NCBI RefSeq assembly: GCF_000819565.1
Contig: NZ_CP004393.1
Span: 62,001-126,000 of the forward strand
Origin: Celeribacter indicus
GTDB taxonomy: Bacteria > Pseudomonadota > Alphaproteobacteria > Rhodobacterales > Rhodobacteraceae
Reading direction: 5' to 3'
Length of the DNA stretch: 64,000 bases
In this document: positions 27,075 to 35,301 of the stretch, piece by piece
How the letters are laid out: each line of letters opens with the position of its first letter
Position numbering within the stretch: the first letter of the stretch is position 1
Made by a program: the position numbers and the translations under genes
Notes under the pieces: generated by a model
Databases searched by the model: none
Seen by the model: the letters and a program-made list of their open reading frames with translations, nothing else
Told to the model about the DNA's origin: nothing

Positions 27075-28412
27075 TCATTGCGTGCTGAAACAGGACGCGA
27101 GGCGGGCAAAACTCGAAGCGCTGTCCTCAGGTTCGGTATGTCCGAGAAAAGCGTCAAGTTTGGGCCAGGTTTCCACGGCTTCGTCGATCAGAGGGTCCGT
27201 TCCCCTGCTGTAGAGGCCCGCCTGGACCATCATTTCGGCGCGATCGAAGACCCCGAGAAGCCGTCGTGCCCGCACGATCATCTCATTCTCCGCCTCCGAC
27301 GCCGCCTGCGGCAGCGCCCGCGATACCGAGCGCAAGAGGTCGATGGCCGGAAACCGGCCACGTTCCGCGATCTGGCGATCCAGAACCACATGTCCGTCGA
27401 GGACGCCCCGCAGGATGTCGGCCACCGGCTCCTCCATATCGGAGCCCGCGACGAGGACGGAGAAGACGGCGGTGATGTCGCCCTGCTCACCGAGGCCGGG
27501 TCCGGCCCGCTCACAGAGCGTGGTGATCAGATGCGAGGTGGACGGGGGAAATCCCCGCAACGAGCCGGCTTCTCCCATGGCCAGCGCGACTTCCCGATGC
27601 GCCTCGGCGAAGCGGGTGACGGAATCGGCGAGGAAGAGCACCTGCCGTCCACGATCCCGGAAATGTTCCGCCACCGACATGGCCGCCCAGGCGCAGCGCC
27701 GGCGCACCATGGGAGACTGATCCGATGTGGCGGCGACGATCACGGTCCGTGTCATCCCCGCCGGCCCCAGGACGCGGTCGACGAAGTCACGCACCTCGCG
27801 CCCACGCTCTCCCACCAGGGCGATGACGACGATGTCCGCGTCGATACCGCTGGCAAGCCTGGCGAGAAGGGTCGACTTGCCCACGCCGGAGCCCGCGAAC
27901 AGGCCGACGCGCTGTCCCCGAACAATGGGCAGCAGGGTGTTGAACACGGCAAGTCCGCTCTCCAGCCTGGGTCCCAGAGGCCGGCGTGCCGTGGGATTGA
28001 GCGGCGTTCCGCGCAGGGCGCGCGGGCGAGTCCCCGTGAGGATCGGCCTTCCATCGAGCGGCCGGCCAAAAGGATCAATGACGCGCCCGATCCAGGTCTC
28101 GTCGGGCGCGATGTGATTGCTCCCCAGATGGCAAACCGGGTCGCCGATCGAGAGCCCGTCGGGGCCGCCGTCTGGCAGGATCGTCACGCCCGTGCGGTCG
28201 AGCTGAAGAACCTCGCCAAGCCGGACCTGGGTCCCGTGACCGATCTCGACGAGATCGCCCAGCGCAACGATGCCGCTCAACCCCGATACGGTCAGAACGC
28301 CCCGCGACAGCTCGGTCACGCGGCCGACGGAACGGACGGGTTTCACCGCCGCCACCTCGGCCAGGACCATCTCGAATCCGATACTGCGCATCCATTCCTC
28401 CGCGTCCGACAA
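27075..28412 (-). CDS. fliI: flagellum-specific ATPase FliI
   Basis: 445-aa ATPase that energises the flagellar type III export gate with FliH and FliJ. Walker A (FAGSGVGKST, about residues 172-181), Walker B region (GRQVLFLADSVTRFAEAHRE) and the GGFPP-like stretch (SLRGFPPSTSH) are all present. It is divergent from flgB; the shared 59-bp spacer carries a CtrA-like box. Confidence 0.96.
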   Translation of the reverse strand: MSDAEEWMRSIGFEMVLAEVAAVKPVRSVGRVTELSRGVLTVSGLSGIVALGDLVEIGHGTQVRLGEVLQLDRTGVTILPDGGPDGLSIGDPVCHLGSNHIAPDETWIGRVIDPFGRPLDGRPILTGTRPRALRGTPLNPTARRPLGPRLESGLAVFNTLLPIVRGQRVGLFAGSGVGKSTLLARLASGIDADIVVIALVGERGREVRDFVDRVLGPAGMTRTVIVAATSDQSPMVRRRCAWAAMSVAEHFRDRGRQVLFLADSVTRFAEAHREVALAMGEAGSLRGFPPSTSHLITTLCERAGPGLGEQGDITAVFSVLVAGSDMEEPVADILRGVLDGHVVLDRQIAERGRFPAIDLLRSVSRALPQAASEAENEMIVRARRLLGVFDRAEMMVQAGLYSRGTDPLIDEAVETWPKLDAFLGHTEPEDSASSFARLASCFSTQ

Positions 28413-28433
28413 CTCTTTCTAAAGGAATCGGGG

Positions 28434-28448
28434 TTAAGCCTTGGTTGA
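28434..28448. promoter_or_regulatory. CtrA-like box between fliI and flgB
   Basis: TTAA-GCCTTGG-TTGA, one mismatch from TTAA-N7-TTAA, centred in the 59-bp spacer between the divergent fliI and flgB genes. Confidence 0.5.
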
Positions 28449-28471
28449 AACAACTCGGAGGAGAAGCCCCG

Positions 28472-28861
28472 ATGTTCGAGACTCTGGAAATCTTCAGGAC
28501 CGCGGAAAGCCTCGCCCGCCACGCCGTCAGCCGTCAGGAAGTCATCGCGACAAACATCGCGCAAGCAGACACTCCCGGCTATCGCGCGCAGGATGTCGCG
28601 TCCTTCGCCGACAGCTATGAGGCGCGCTCCGCAGCTACGGCAATGCGCCGGACGCGCGAGGCGCATTTCGCCGCATCCGATGACACCGCTGCGCCGATCC
28701 GCGTCCACGACACGCCGGACGCCGCATCGCCGAATGGCAACACCGTCTCGCTCGAAACCCAGATGATGAAAGCGAGCCAGGTCAGGCACGAGCACGAGCT
28801 CGCGCTCTCTGTCTACAAGAGTTCGTTGAACATTCTGCGCGGCGCCATCGGGCGCAGATAA
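28472..28861 (+). CDS. flgB: flagellar proximal rod protein FlgB
   Basis: 129-aa rod protein. It shows AVSRQEVIATNIAQADTPGYRAQDV (the rod-protein signature is ANxxNxxTPGY-like) and a C-terminal helix LALSVYKSSLNILRGAIG. GGAGGAG precedes the ATG at 28472. First gene of the flgBC-fliEQ-flgFGAH operon. Confidence 0.94.
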   Translation: MFETLEIFRTAESLARHAVSRQEVIATNIAQADTPGYRAQDVASFADSYEARSAATAMRRTREAHFAASDDTAAPIRVHDTPDAASPNGNTVSLETQMMKASQVRHEHELALSVYKSSLNILRGAIGRR

Positions 28862-28870
28862 GGAGACGTC

Positions 28871-29263
28871 ATGTCCGATCTTCAGAGCATTCTCGCCTTG
28901 TCGGCCTCCGGGATGACGGCGCAGGCCAACCGCCTGCGGCACGTCTCCGAAAACATCGCGAACGCGGACACGCCCGGCTATCATCGCAAGACCGTCTCCT
29001 TCGAGGAGACCCTGGAGCGCGGCCGGAAGACCGGCGCGGTGACGACCGGTCCGGTCGCGCTCGATCGTGCGGCGCTCAGCCGGATCTACGATCCCGGCCA
29101 TCCGCTCGCCGGGGAGGACGGCTTCTACGACGGCTCGAATGTCGAACTCATGATCGAGGTGGCGGACGCGCGCGAGGCGCAGCGCAGCTACGAAGCCAAT
29201 CTCAGGATATTCGATCAGGCACGCCAGATGTCGTCATCCCTGCTCGACCTCTTGCGCCGTTAG
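28871..29263 (+). CDS. flgC: flagellar rod protein FlgC
   Basis: 130-aa rod protein with the signature SENIANADTPGYHRKTVSF and the C-terminal EANLRIFDQARQMSSSLLDLL. It lies 9 bp after flgB, with AAGGAGA before the ATG. It forms the proximal rod with FlgB and FlgF in the periplasm. Confidence 0.95.
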   Translation: MSDLQSILALSASGMTAQANRLRHVSENIANADTPGYHRKTVSFEETLERGRKTGAVTTGPVALDRAALSRIYDPGHPLAGEDGFYDGSNVELMIEVADAREAQRSYEANLRIFDQARQMSSSLLDLLRR

Positions 29264-29290
29264 ACACCACACCAGCCACAGGAGACCAGA

Positions 29291-29584
29291 ATGGACATCC
29301 GTTCCGCACTTGCCGCCCAGGGATATGCCGCCACGCGGCCTGCAACCGCACCGAAACAGGAGACGGAGGGGGAGCCGCAAAATCTCCTCGCCGGGGCGGC
29401 GGCGAGTTTCGCCGACACGCTGCAACGCGGGGAGGACATCGCGCAGGCCGCCATGACCGGGAAGGCCGACAGCCAGGCACTGGTCCAGGCGCTCGCGCAG
29501 ACCGAGCTCGCCGTCGAGGCCGCCGTCACGGTCCGCGACAAGGTGGTCGAAGCCTATCAGGAAATCCTCCGGATGCCGGTGTGA
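29291..29584 (+). CDS. fliE: flagellar hook-basal body protein FliE
   Basis: 97-aa protein linking the MS ring to the rod. The C-terminal two thirds hold the FliE pattern: ASFADTLQRGEDIAQAAMTG and QALAQTELAVEAAVTVRDKVVEAYQEILRMPV split over two helices. It follows flgC by 27 bp. Confidence 0.92.
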   Translation: MDIRSALAAQGYAATRPATAPKQETEGEPQNLLAGAAASFADTLQRGEDIAQAAMTGKADSQALVQALAQTELAVEAAVTVRDKVVEAYQEILRMPV

Positions 29585-29587
29585 ACC

Positions 29588-29854
29588 ATGGATGAGATGG
29601 TCTTCTACGATACGTTGCGACAGGCGCTCTGGATCGCGACGATGATCGCGACGCCGACCCTCGCCGTTGCCCTGATCGCCGGCCTCACCGTCGGCCTGTT
29701 CCAGGCGCTCACGAGCATTCAGGAGATGACGCTCACCTTCGTGCCGAAACTCGTCGCGATGCTCATCGTCTTCTGGATGACGATGGGCGTCATGACGGAG
29801 ACCCTGACCGGCTTTTTCACCGGTCGCATCGTCCCGCTGATCGCGAGTGTGTGA
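29588..29854 (+). CDS. fliQ: flagellar export gate protein FliQ
   Basis: 88-aa protein with two membrane helices, part of the FliPQR export gate. It shows ATMIATPTLAVALIAGLTVGLFQALTSIQE followed by MTLTFVPKLVAM, which is diagnostic. It lies 3 bp after fliE and its stop overlaps the flgF start (TGATG). fliR and fliP lie in other parts of the cluster. Confidence 0.95.
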   Translation: MDEMVFYDTLRQALWIATMIATPTLAVALIAGLTVGLFQALTSIQEMTLTFVPKLVAMLIVFWMTMGVMTETLTGFFTGRIVPLIASV

Positions 29855-30570
29855 TGGACAGCGCAGGTTACACGACCCTTACCCGCCTCTCCGGGCTGAA
29901 CCGCGAGATGCAGGCGATCGCGAACAACATCGCGAACGTGTCGACGACCGGCTTCCGCAAGGAGGGCATGCTGTTTTCCGAACATGTCTCCGCGCTCGGT
30001 CGCGACGAGGACAGCCTGTCCATGGCTCATGCGAACGTGCGCCTGACGCACGCTGCCCAGGGACCTCTGGCGGCGACCGGCGGGACTTATGATTTCGCCA
30101 TCGAGGGGGAGGGATTCTTTCTGTTGCAAATGCCGGAGGGGCAGGCCCTGACGCGCAACGGTGCCTTCACCACGAACGAGCAGGGAGAGTTGACGAGCCA
30201 TGACGGTGCCCGGCTGATGGATGATGGCGGCGCGCCGATCTTTATCCCGCCGGCGGCGCGGACGATCTCCGTCTCCGCCGACGGGACCCTGTCGGCGGAT
30301 GGCGAACCGCTCGCGCGGATCGGCCTCTACATGCCGGAGGATCCGCTCACACTCCTCCGCACGAACGGTGTCCGCTTCATCCCGACCGGGGGTGTCGTGC
30401 CGCAGGAAGGCTCGGTCCTCCTCCAGGGCCATCTCGAGACCTCGAACGTCGATGCGGTCACGGAGATCGCGCGCATGATCGAGGTCCAGCACGCCTATAC
30501 GACGGGTCAGAAATTCATCGAGCAGGAGCATGAGCGGATCAAAACCGTCATCTCCACGCTCGGCCGCTAG
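29854..30570 (+). CDS. flgF: flagellar proximal rod protein FlgF
   Basis: 238-aa rod protein. It starts MDSAGYTTLTRLSGLNREMQAIANNIANVSTTGFRKEG and ends EIARMIEVQHAYTTGQKFIEQEHERI, the standard N- and C-terminal helices of rod/hook proteins. The central segment has the GxxFFLLQMPEGQALTRNGAF pattern. Confidence 0.95.
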   Translation: MDSAGYTTLTRLSGLNREMQAIANNIANVSTTGFRKEGMLFSEHVSALGRDEDSLSMAHANVRLTHAAQGPLAATGGTYDFAIEGEGFFLLQMPEGQALTRNGAFTTNEQGELTSHDGARLMDDGGAPIFIPPAARTISVSADGTLSADGEPLARIGLYMPEDPLTLLRTNGVRFIPTGGVVPQEGSVLLQGHLETSNVDAVTEIARMIEVQHAYTTGQKFIEQEHERIKTVISTLGR

Positions 30571-30584
30571 GAAAGGAACAGGCC

Positions 30585-31370
30585 ATGCGCGCGCTCCGGA
30601 TTGCAGCCACGGGCATGAGTGCCCAGCAGATGCGGGTCGAAACGATCTCCCAGAACCTCGCGAACATGAACACCACGGGTTACAATGCCAGGCGCGCGGA
30701 ATTCGCCGATCTGCACTATCAGCAGATGGCGCGGCCCGGTACGATCAATTCGGCGGACGGAACGATCCTGCCGACCGGGATCCAGCTCGGCCTCGGCGTG
30801 CGCCCCTCCTCCGTGACGGTGCAGATCGCGCAGGGATCTCTCTCGCAGACCGGTGGCGATCTCGACATCGCGATCGAGGGGGAAGGCTATCTCGAAGTCA
30901 CGCTGCCCTCGGGCCAATCGGCCTATACGCGGGACGGGGGACTCAAGCCTTCCGCCGACGGACTCATCGTCACCTCAGACGGGCATCCGGTCGTGCCCGG
31001 CATCACGATTCCCGACGATGCGCGGTCGATCTCGATCAATTCCGACGGCGAGATCTACGCCTATTTCGGCGATCGGGTCGAAGCCGAGCTTCTGGGTCAG
31101 TTCACCCTCGCCGGGTTTTCCAATGCCAAGGGGCTCGAAGCCATCGGCTCCAACCTCTTCCTCGAAACCACGGCCTCCGGCCCGGCGCTCGTCTCGACAC
31201 CTGGCGTGGACGGGCTCGGAACGCTGCGGCAGGGCTATCTCGAGGACAGTTCGGTGGATGCGGTGCGGGAGGTGACCGAACTGATCGAAGCGCAGCGCGG
31301 CTACGAGCTCAACGCAAAGGTGATCACGGCCGCCGATCAGATGCTGTCTGCGACGACGCAGATCCGATGA
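30585..31370 (+). CDS. flgG: flagellar distal rod protein FlgG
   Basis: 261-aa distal rod protein, full length. It starts MRALRIAATGMSAQQMRVE and shows NLANMNTTGYNARRAEFADLHYQ, the FlgG-specific insertion after the rod signature. The C-terminus is LIEAQRGYELNAKVITAADQML. Its ATGA overlaps flgA. Confidence 0.96.
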   Translation: MRALRIAATGMSAQQMRVETISQNLANMNTTGYNARRAEFADLHYQQMARPGTINSADGTILPTGIQLGLGVRPSSVTVQIAQGSLSQTGGDLDIAIEGEGYLEVTLPSGQSAYTRDGGLKPSADGLIVTSDGHPVVPGITIPDDARSISINSDGEIYAYFGDRVEAELLGQFTLAGFSNAKGLEAIGSNLFLETTASGPALVSTPGVDGLGTLRQGYLEDSSVDAVREVTELIEAQRGYELNAKVITAADQMLSATTQIR

Positions 31371-31804
31371 GATCCACGTTTCTCCCGAGCCTGCTTATCG
31401 GTCTTTCGGCACATGCCGCCGCCGGCGACACGGTGGTGGCCGCCCGCACGGTGCGCGCGCAATCGGTCCTGGAACAGGCGGATCTCGCGGTTGTGCCGGG
31501 CGATGTGCCGGGCGCGATTTCCGCGATCGAGGAGGCGGTCGGGCTCGAGGCGCAGGTCATGCTCTATGCCGGACGCCCGGTTTCCGCCGGTGACATCGGT
31601 CCGCCCGCGATCGTCGAACGCAACCAGATCGTCTCCCTCGTCTACAGCCGGGGCGGACTGGTCATCACCGCGGACGCGCGGGCGCTCGGCCGTGCCGCAT
31701 CCGGCGACCTGCTGCGGGTCATGAACCTCGCTTCGAAAACCACGCTGTCCGGCGTCGTCGCCCCGGACGGCACCGTCCATGTCGGCGGCATGCCCCCTCA
31801 GTAA
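31367..31804 (+). CDS. flgA: flagellar P-ring assembly chaperone FlgA
   Basis: 145-aa periplasmic chaperone for FlgI, with a signal peptide (1-19, ending AAAGD). Residues about 25-85 are the SAF domain (VAARTVRAQSVLEQADLAV) and the C-terminus is the FlgA domain (ASGDLLRVMNLASKTTLSGVVAPDGTV). It is the short alphaproteobacterial form lacking the N-terminal domain of enterobacterial FlgA. Confidence 0.9.
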   Translation: MRSTFLPSLLIGLSAHAAAGDTVVAARTVRAQSVLEQADLAVVPGDVPGAISAIEEAVGLEAQVMLYAGRPVSAGDIGPPAIVERNQIVSLVYSRGGLVITADARALGRAASGDLLRVMNLASKTTLSGVVAPDGTVHVGGMPPQ

Positions 31805-31816
31805 ACAGGACTCCCA

Positions 31817-32542
31817 ATGCGCCATCTGCTCCTCTTGCCCGTTCTCGCCAGCCTCACCGGATGTTCCGATCTCCGGGAGGTCGGCCGCCTGCCGGAGTTC
31901 ACGCCGGTCCAATCCTCCGCGGAGACGTCCGCGATGCTCACGCCACCGCTGCCCGAACGGATCGAACCGCGCAGACCGGCGGACGGCGCGTCGCTCTGGA
32001 ATGCTTCCAGACAATCGCTTCTCGGCGATCGTCGGGCCGTGGAACGGGGCGATATCCTGACCGTCGTCATCGAAATCGACGACAGTGCCGAAATGTCGAA
32101 CAGCTCGAACCGCGGCCGCTCCGGCAGCGAAACCATGGGCGTACCCTCGCTCTTCGGCATTCCGGAGCGGCTGAACGACTCTCTCCCTGCCGGTGCCTCG
32201 ATGGGCTCGGCGGTCGCGACGAATTCGAGTTCCTCCTCCTCTGGCAATGGCAGCGTAAAGCGTAACGAGAAGCTCGAACTCATGGTCGCCGCGACCGTCG
32301 TCGATGTGCTGCCGAACGGCGTGCTCCACATCAAGGGGTCGCAGGAAGTCCGAGTAAATTACGATATCCGCGAGCTTCTGATCGAGGGATATGTGCGGCC
32401 GCAGGACATCTCGCGCCAGAACGACATCACCTATGACAAGATCGCTTCGGCGCGGATTTCCTACGGCGGACGCGGGCAGGTCATGCAGGTGCAACAGCCG
32501 CGCTACGGACAGCAGATCGCGGATATAATTCTGCCCTTCTGA
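31817..32542 (+). CDS. flgH: flagellar L-ring protein FlgH
   Basis: 241-aa outer-membrane lipoprotein forming the L ring. Signal with lipobox LASLTGC (Cys16). It shows GDILTVVIEIDDSAEMSNSS, LPNGVLHIKGSQEV and the C-terminal RISYGGRGQVMQVQQPRYGQQIADIILPF pattern split here as YGGRGQVMQVQQPRYGQQ and IADIILPF. It follows flgA by 12 bp. Confidence 0.96.
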   Translation: MRHLLLLPVLASLTGCSDLREVGRLPEFTPVQSSAETSAMLTPPLPERIEPRRPADGASLWNASRQSLLGDRRAVERGDILTVVIEIDDSAEMSNSSNRGRSGSETMGVPSLFGIPERLNDSLPAGASMGSAVATNSSSSSSGNGSVKRNEKLELMVAATVVDVLPNGVLHIKGSQEVRVNYDIRELLIEGYVRPQDISRQNDITYDKIASARISYGGRGQVMQVQQPRYGQQIADIILPF

Positions 32543-32553
32543 GGAACCGTGCG

Positions 32554-33054
32554 ATGCTGAAAAAACTTCTTCCGCTCATCCTCGCGCTCGTCGGTCTGGG
32601 CGCGGGCATCGCCGGAGGTCTCATGCTGCGCCCCACGCCGGAGGTCGTTCCCCTCGCCTCCGGTGGCGACAGTGAGGCCGCCACCCCCAAGAGCAGGCCA
32701 CAGGAGGCCGAGCGGGATAGAGAGGCGTCCTTCGATTACGTGAAGCTCAACAACCAGTTCGTCATTCCCGACCTGGAGGACGGAAAGGTCACGGCGATGA
32801 TCGTCCTCTCGCTCAGCCTCGAAACCACGACAGGCACGCGCGAGACGATCTATGCACGCGAACCCAAGTTGCGGGATGCCTTTCTCCAGGTTCTGTTCGA
32901 TCACGCCAATACCGGCGGATTCCGCGGCGCCTTCACCGAAAGCCGGACGATGACCAATCTGCGCCGCGCACTTCTCGAAGTGGCGCAGAACGTGATCGGA
33001 CCGGAGGTCCGGGACGTTCTGGTGATGGATATCGTCCGGCAGGACCTGGGCTGA
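32554..33054 (+). CDS. FliL-like flagellar basal-body-associated protein
   Basis: 166-aa bitopic protein. One N-terminal membrane helix (LLPLILALVGLGAGIAGGL), a polar linker, then a FliL/stomatin-like domain (FDYVKLNNQFVIPDLEDGKV, REPKLRDAFLQVLFDHANTGGF). It is the last gene of the flgB-flgH operon. A second FliL gene lies at 41752-42243, so this one may have a specialised stator role. Confidence 0.8.
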   Translation: MLKKLLPLILALVGLGAGIAGGLMLRPTPEVVPLASGGDSEAATPKSRPQEAERDREASFDYVKLNNQFVIPDLEDGKVTAMIVLSLSLETTTGTRETIYAREPKLRDAFLQVLFDHANTGGFRGAFTESRTMTNLRRALLEVAQNVIGPEVRDVLVMDIVRQDLG

Positions 33055-33068
33055 TCCGGCAGGTCGGC

Positions 33069-33437
33069 TCAGCGCGCCAGGCGTTCGGCCAGACGACCGA
33101 GCGCCTCCTTCCTGCCGAAGGCCCTGCGGGTCCGCGCGAGCTGGGCCTCCTTGCGTTCGGCAATCCGGGCAAGGTCGCGAAACGCCGCACGACGTTCGCG
33201 ATCCGCCCACCTGCTCCAGGCCTCCTCCGCCCCCGAAAGACGCGCGGGGTCGAAGGCCGTCGATGACGCGGCCAACAGCACGCGCGCACGGATCGCCTCC
33301 TCGATCTCACGCAGACGGGCATGCGGCCGCTCCTCCTCCGCCCGGATCGCCGACAGCGCCGCAAGCTCCGCGTTCAGCGCGAGCTCGGCGATCTCCCGCA
33401 GCCGGACCAGCTTGCCGCGATCTCCCGCCATCGTCAT
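33069..33437 (-). CDS. coiled-coil protein, candidate FliJ
   Basis: 122-aa, highly charged helical protein (KLVRLREIAELALNAELAALSAIRAEEE, RRAAFRDLARIAERKEAQLARTRRAFGRKEAL). Length, coiled coil and position at the end of the flhA-fliR-flhB operon suit FliJ, the central stalk of the export ATPase, but no FliJ-specific motif is evident. The ATG overlaps the flhB stop by 4 bp. Confidence 0.6.
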   Translation of the reverse strand: MTMAGDRGKLVRLREIAELALNAELAALSAIRAEEERPHARLREIEEAIRARVLLAASSTAFDPARLSGAEEAWSRWADRERRAAFRDLARIAERKEAQLARTRRAFGRKEALGRLAERLAR

Positions 33438-34525
33438 CGGGTTCCGATCCGGTCGCGCATCTTCCGTCGCATCTCCTCGGCGAAGCGGATGGCCGCGGCG
33501 ACGGCACGGTAATGGTCGGGCAGGATCTGTTCCCCGATCTCCACGGTCGCGTACAGCGCCCGCGCCGTCGGCGGGTCGCGGTGGAGCGGCACTCCGGTCT
33601 CGGCCGCCACCTCACGAATACGCACGGCGATCTCGTCGATCCCCTTTGCGACACAGACCGGCGCGCCGCCGCGCATCCGGTCCCATTTCAATGCGACGGC
33701 ATAATGGACCGGGTTGACGATCACGACATCGGCCTTCGGCACCTCGGAAAGCATCTGGTTCATCACGATATCGACGCCCTTCTGCCGGCGCTTCTGCTTG
33801 AAATGCGGGTCGCCTTCCTGTTCCTTCGCCTCGTCGGTCAACTCATTGCGCGACATGCGGTGCCTGCGCAGATGTTCGGCGCGTTGAAACAGGTAATCGA
33901 TTGCCCCCACCGGGGCGGAGATCATCAGGACGATAAGGAGAAAGCCGACGCAGAGCTTCAGAAGGACGGTGACCGCCACACCGGGCGAGAGCGAGGCGGT
34001 GGCGAGTATCTCGGGAAGCTTGGCGAAAAGATAGATCCCGAGCACGACCGAATAGAGCAGCAGCTTGAAGAAACTCTTCGCGAATTCGAACAGTCCGGCG
34101 CGACCGAATTTGTTTGCCGCATTGGCGACGGGCGAGATCTTCGAAAGTTTCGGCGCGAGCTTTCCCGGCGCGAAGACCAGGGTTCGGGTCGCGAAAATCG
34201 TGACGAGTGCCAGCATCGCCGGGATCAGGAAAAAGGCGATCACGGCCGCTCCGATCTCCCACATGAGGCCAAGTGTCCACGGCCCGCCGGACCCGGTGAA
34301 CCAGAGTTCCGCATGGCGATCGGCGGCGTCGAGAAGGGATCGCAGCGCCTCGCCAAGGTCCAGAAGATCTGCGGCACCGGTCGCCATGGCCGCGAGCACG
34401 AAGCCGAAATAGGATGCCGCCGTTGTCAGATCGGCCGCGCGCGGCACCTCGCCCTTCTTCCGCGCCTCGTCCAGGCGCTTCTGCGACGGCTCATACTGCT
34501 TGTCCTCTCCGCCCTCTTCCGCCAT
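33434..34525 (-). CDS. flhB: flagellar export switch protein FlhB
   Basis: 363-aa export apparatus protein with four membrane helices (about 30-210) and a cytoplasmic domain that self-cleaves to switch substrate from rod/hook to filament. The cleavage motif reads NPVHYAVALKWD rather than the common NPTH; Asn, Pro and His are retained, so cleavage should occur. It starts AEEGGEDKQYEPSQKRLDEARKKGEVPRA. The ATG overlaps the fliR stop (TGATG). Confidence 0.95.
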   Translation of the reverse strand: MAEEGGEDKQYEPSQKRLDEARKKGEVPRAADLTTAASYFGFVLAAMATGAADLLDLGEALRSLLDAADRHAELWFTGSGGPWTLGLMWEIGAAVIAFFLIPAMLALVTIFATRTLVFAPGKLAPKLSKISPVANAANKFGRAGLFEFAKSFFKLLLYSVVLGIYLFAKLPEILATASLSPGVAVTVLLKLCVGFLLIVLMISAPVGAIDYLFQRAEHLRRHRMSRNELTDEAKEQEGDPHFKQKRRQKGVDIVMNQMLSEVPKADVVIVNPVHYAVALKWDRMRGGAPVCVAKGIDEIAVRIREVAAETGVPLHRDPPTARALYATVEIGEQILPDHYRAVAAAIRFAEEMRRKMRDRIGTR

Positions 34526-35301
34526 CAACGTGCTCCGAAAGGATCGAGGAGGAGGCGCGCGAACCCGGCTTCCCAGGTCTCGAGCAGGAGCGGCGCGGAG
34601 ACGAAGAGCAGCAGAAGCCCGCCAAGCGTGATGGCCGGCGCACCGACGAAGGCGACCATCAGTTGCGGCATTGCCCGATTTATGACGCCGAGGGCGACAT
34701 TGTAGACAAGCGAGGCGATGATGAAGGGGGCCGCGAGGGTAAAGGACAGGGCGAAGATCCTCCCGACATGATCGACGCTCCAGATCATGACATCCCGTGC
34801 AGGCGCCATGAAGCCGGCCGGAAAGACGTCATAGCTGAGGATGAGAAGCTCCGCGACGCGGACATGCAGGCCCATCATGACGGCGAGCGCCAGCCCCGCC
34901 ACCGACAAGAGATGCGCGATCGCCGGCTGTGCCTCGACTGCGCCCCCGCCGAAGATCTGCGACAGCGATGTGGATTGGGCGATCAGCGCCCCGGCGATCT
35001 GTAGCACCATGACGAAGAGCCGCAGGGAAAGCCCGAGGATCAGGCCAGAGATCACTTCGGTCAGCAGCGCCGCCGCAACCTTTTCCTGGGACGCCGCGAG
35101 CGGAGCGAGCCCCTCCGATACGGCGGGAAAGACGATCGCGGTGAAGCCGATGGCGAGCACGAGGCGGACACGTTCGGGAACGGAACGTTCACCGAAGGCC
35201 GGCAGCACCGCCATGACCGCCCCGATCCTCAGAAAGACGAGAAAGGCGGTGAGCAGGCTGTTCTGCGCGACCGCGAGCAGGGAGGCCAGCGGTTCGGTCA
35301 T
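34525..35301 (-). CDS. fliR: flagellar export gate protein FliR
   Basis: 258-aa protein with about six membrane helices. Family features: FLRIGAVMAVLPAFGERSVPERVRL, GLILGLSLRLFVMVLQIAGALIAQ and MPQLMVAFVGAPAITLGGLLLL. The ATG at 35301 overlaps the flhA stop (ATGA); longer in-frame extensions lie inside flhA and are rejected. Confidence 0.95.
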   Translation of the reverse strand: MTEPLASLLAVAQNSLLTAFLVFLRIGAVMAVLPAFGERSVPERVRLVLAIGFTAIVFPAVSEGLAPLAASQEKVAAALLTEVISGLILGLSLRLFVMVLQIAGALIAQSTSLSQIFGGGAVEAQPAIAHLLSVAGLALAVMMGLHVRVAELLILSYDVFPAGFMAPARDVMIWSVDHVGRIFALSFTLAAPFIIASLVYNVALGVINRAMPQLMVAFVGAPAITLGGLLLLFVSAPLLLETWEAGFARLLLDPFGAR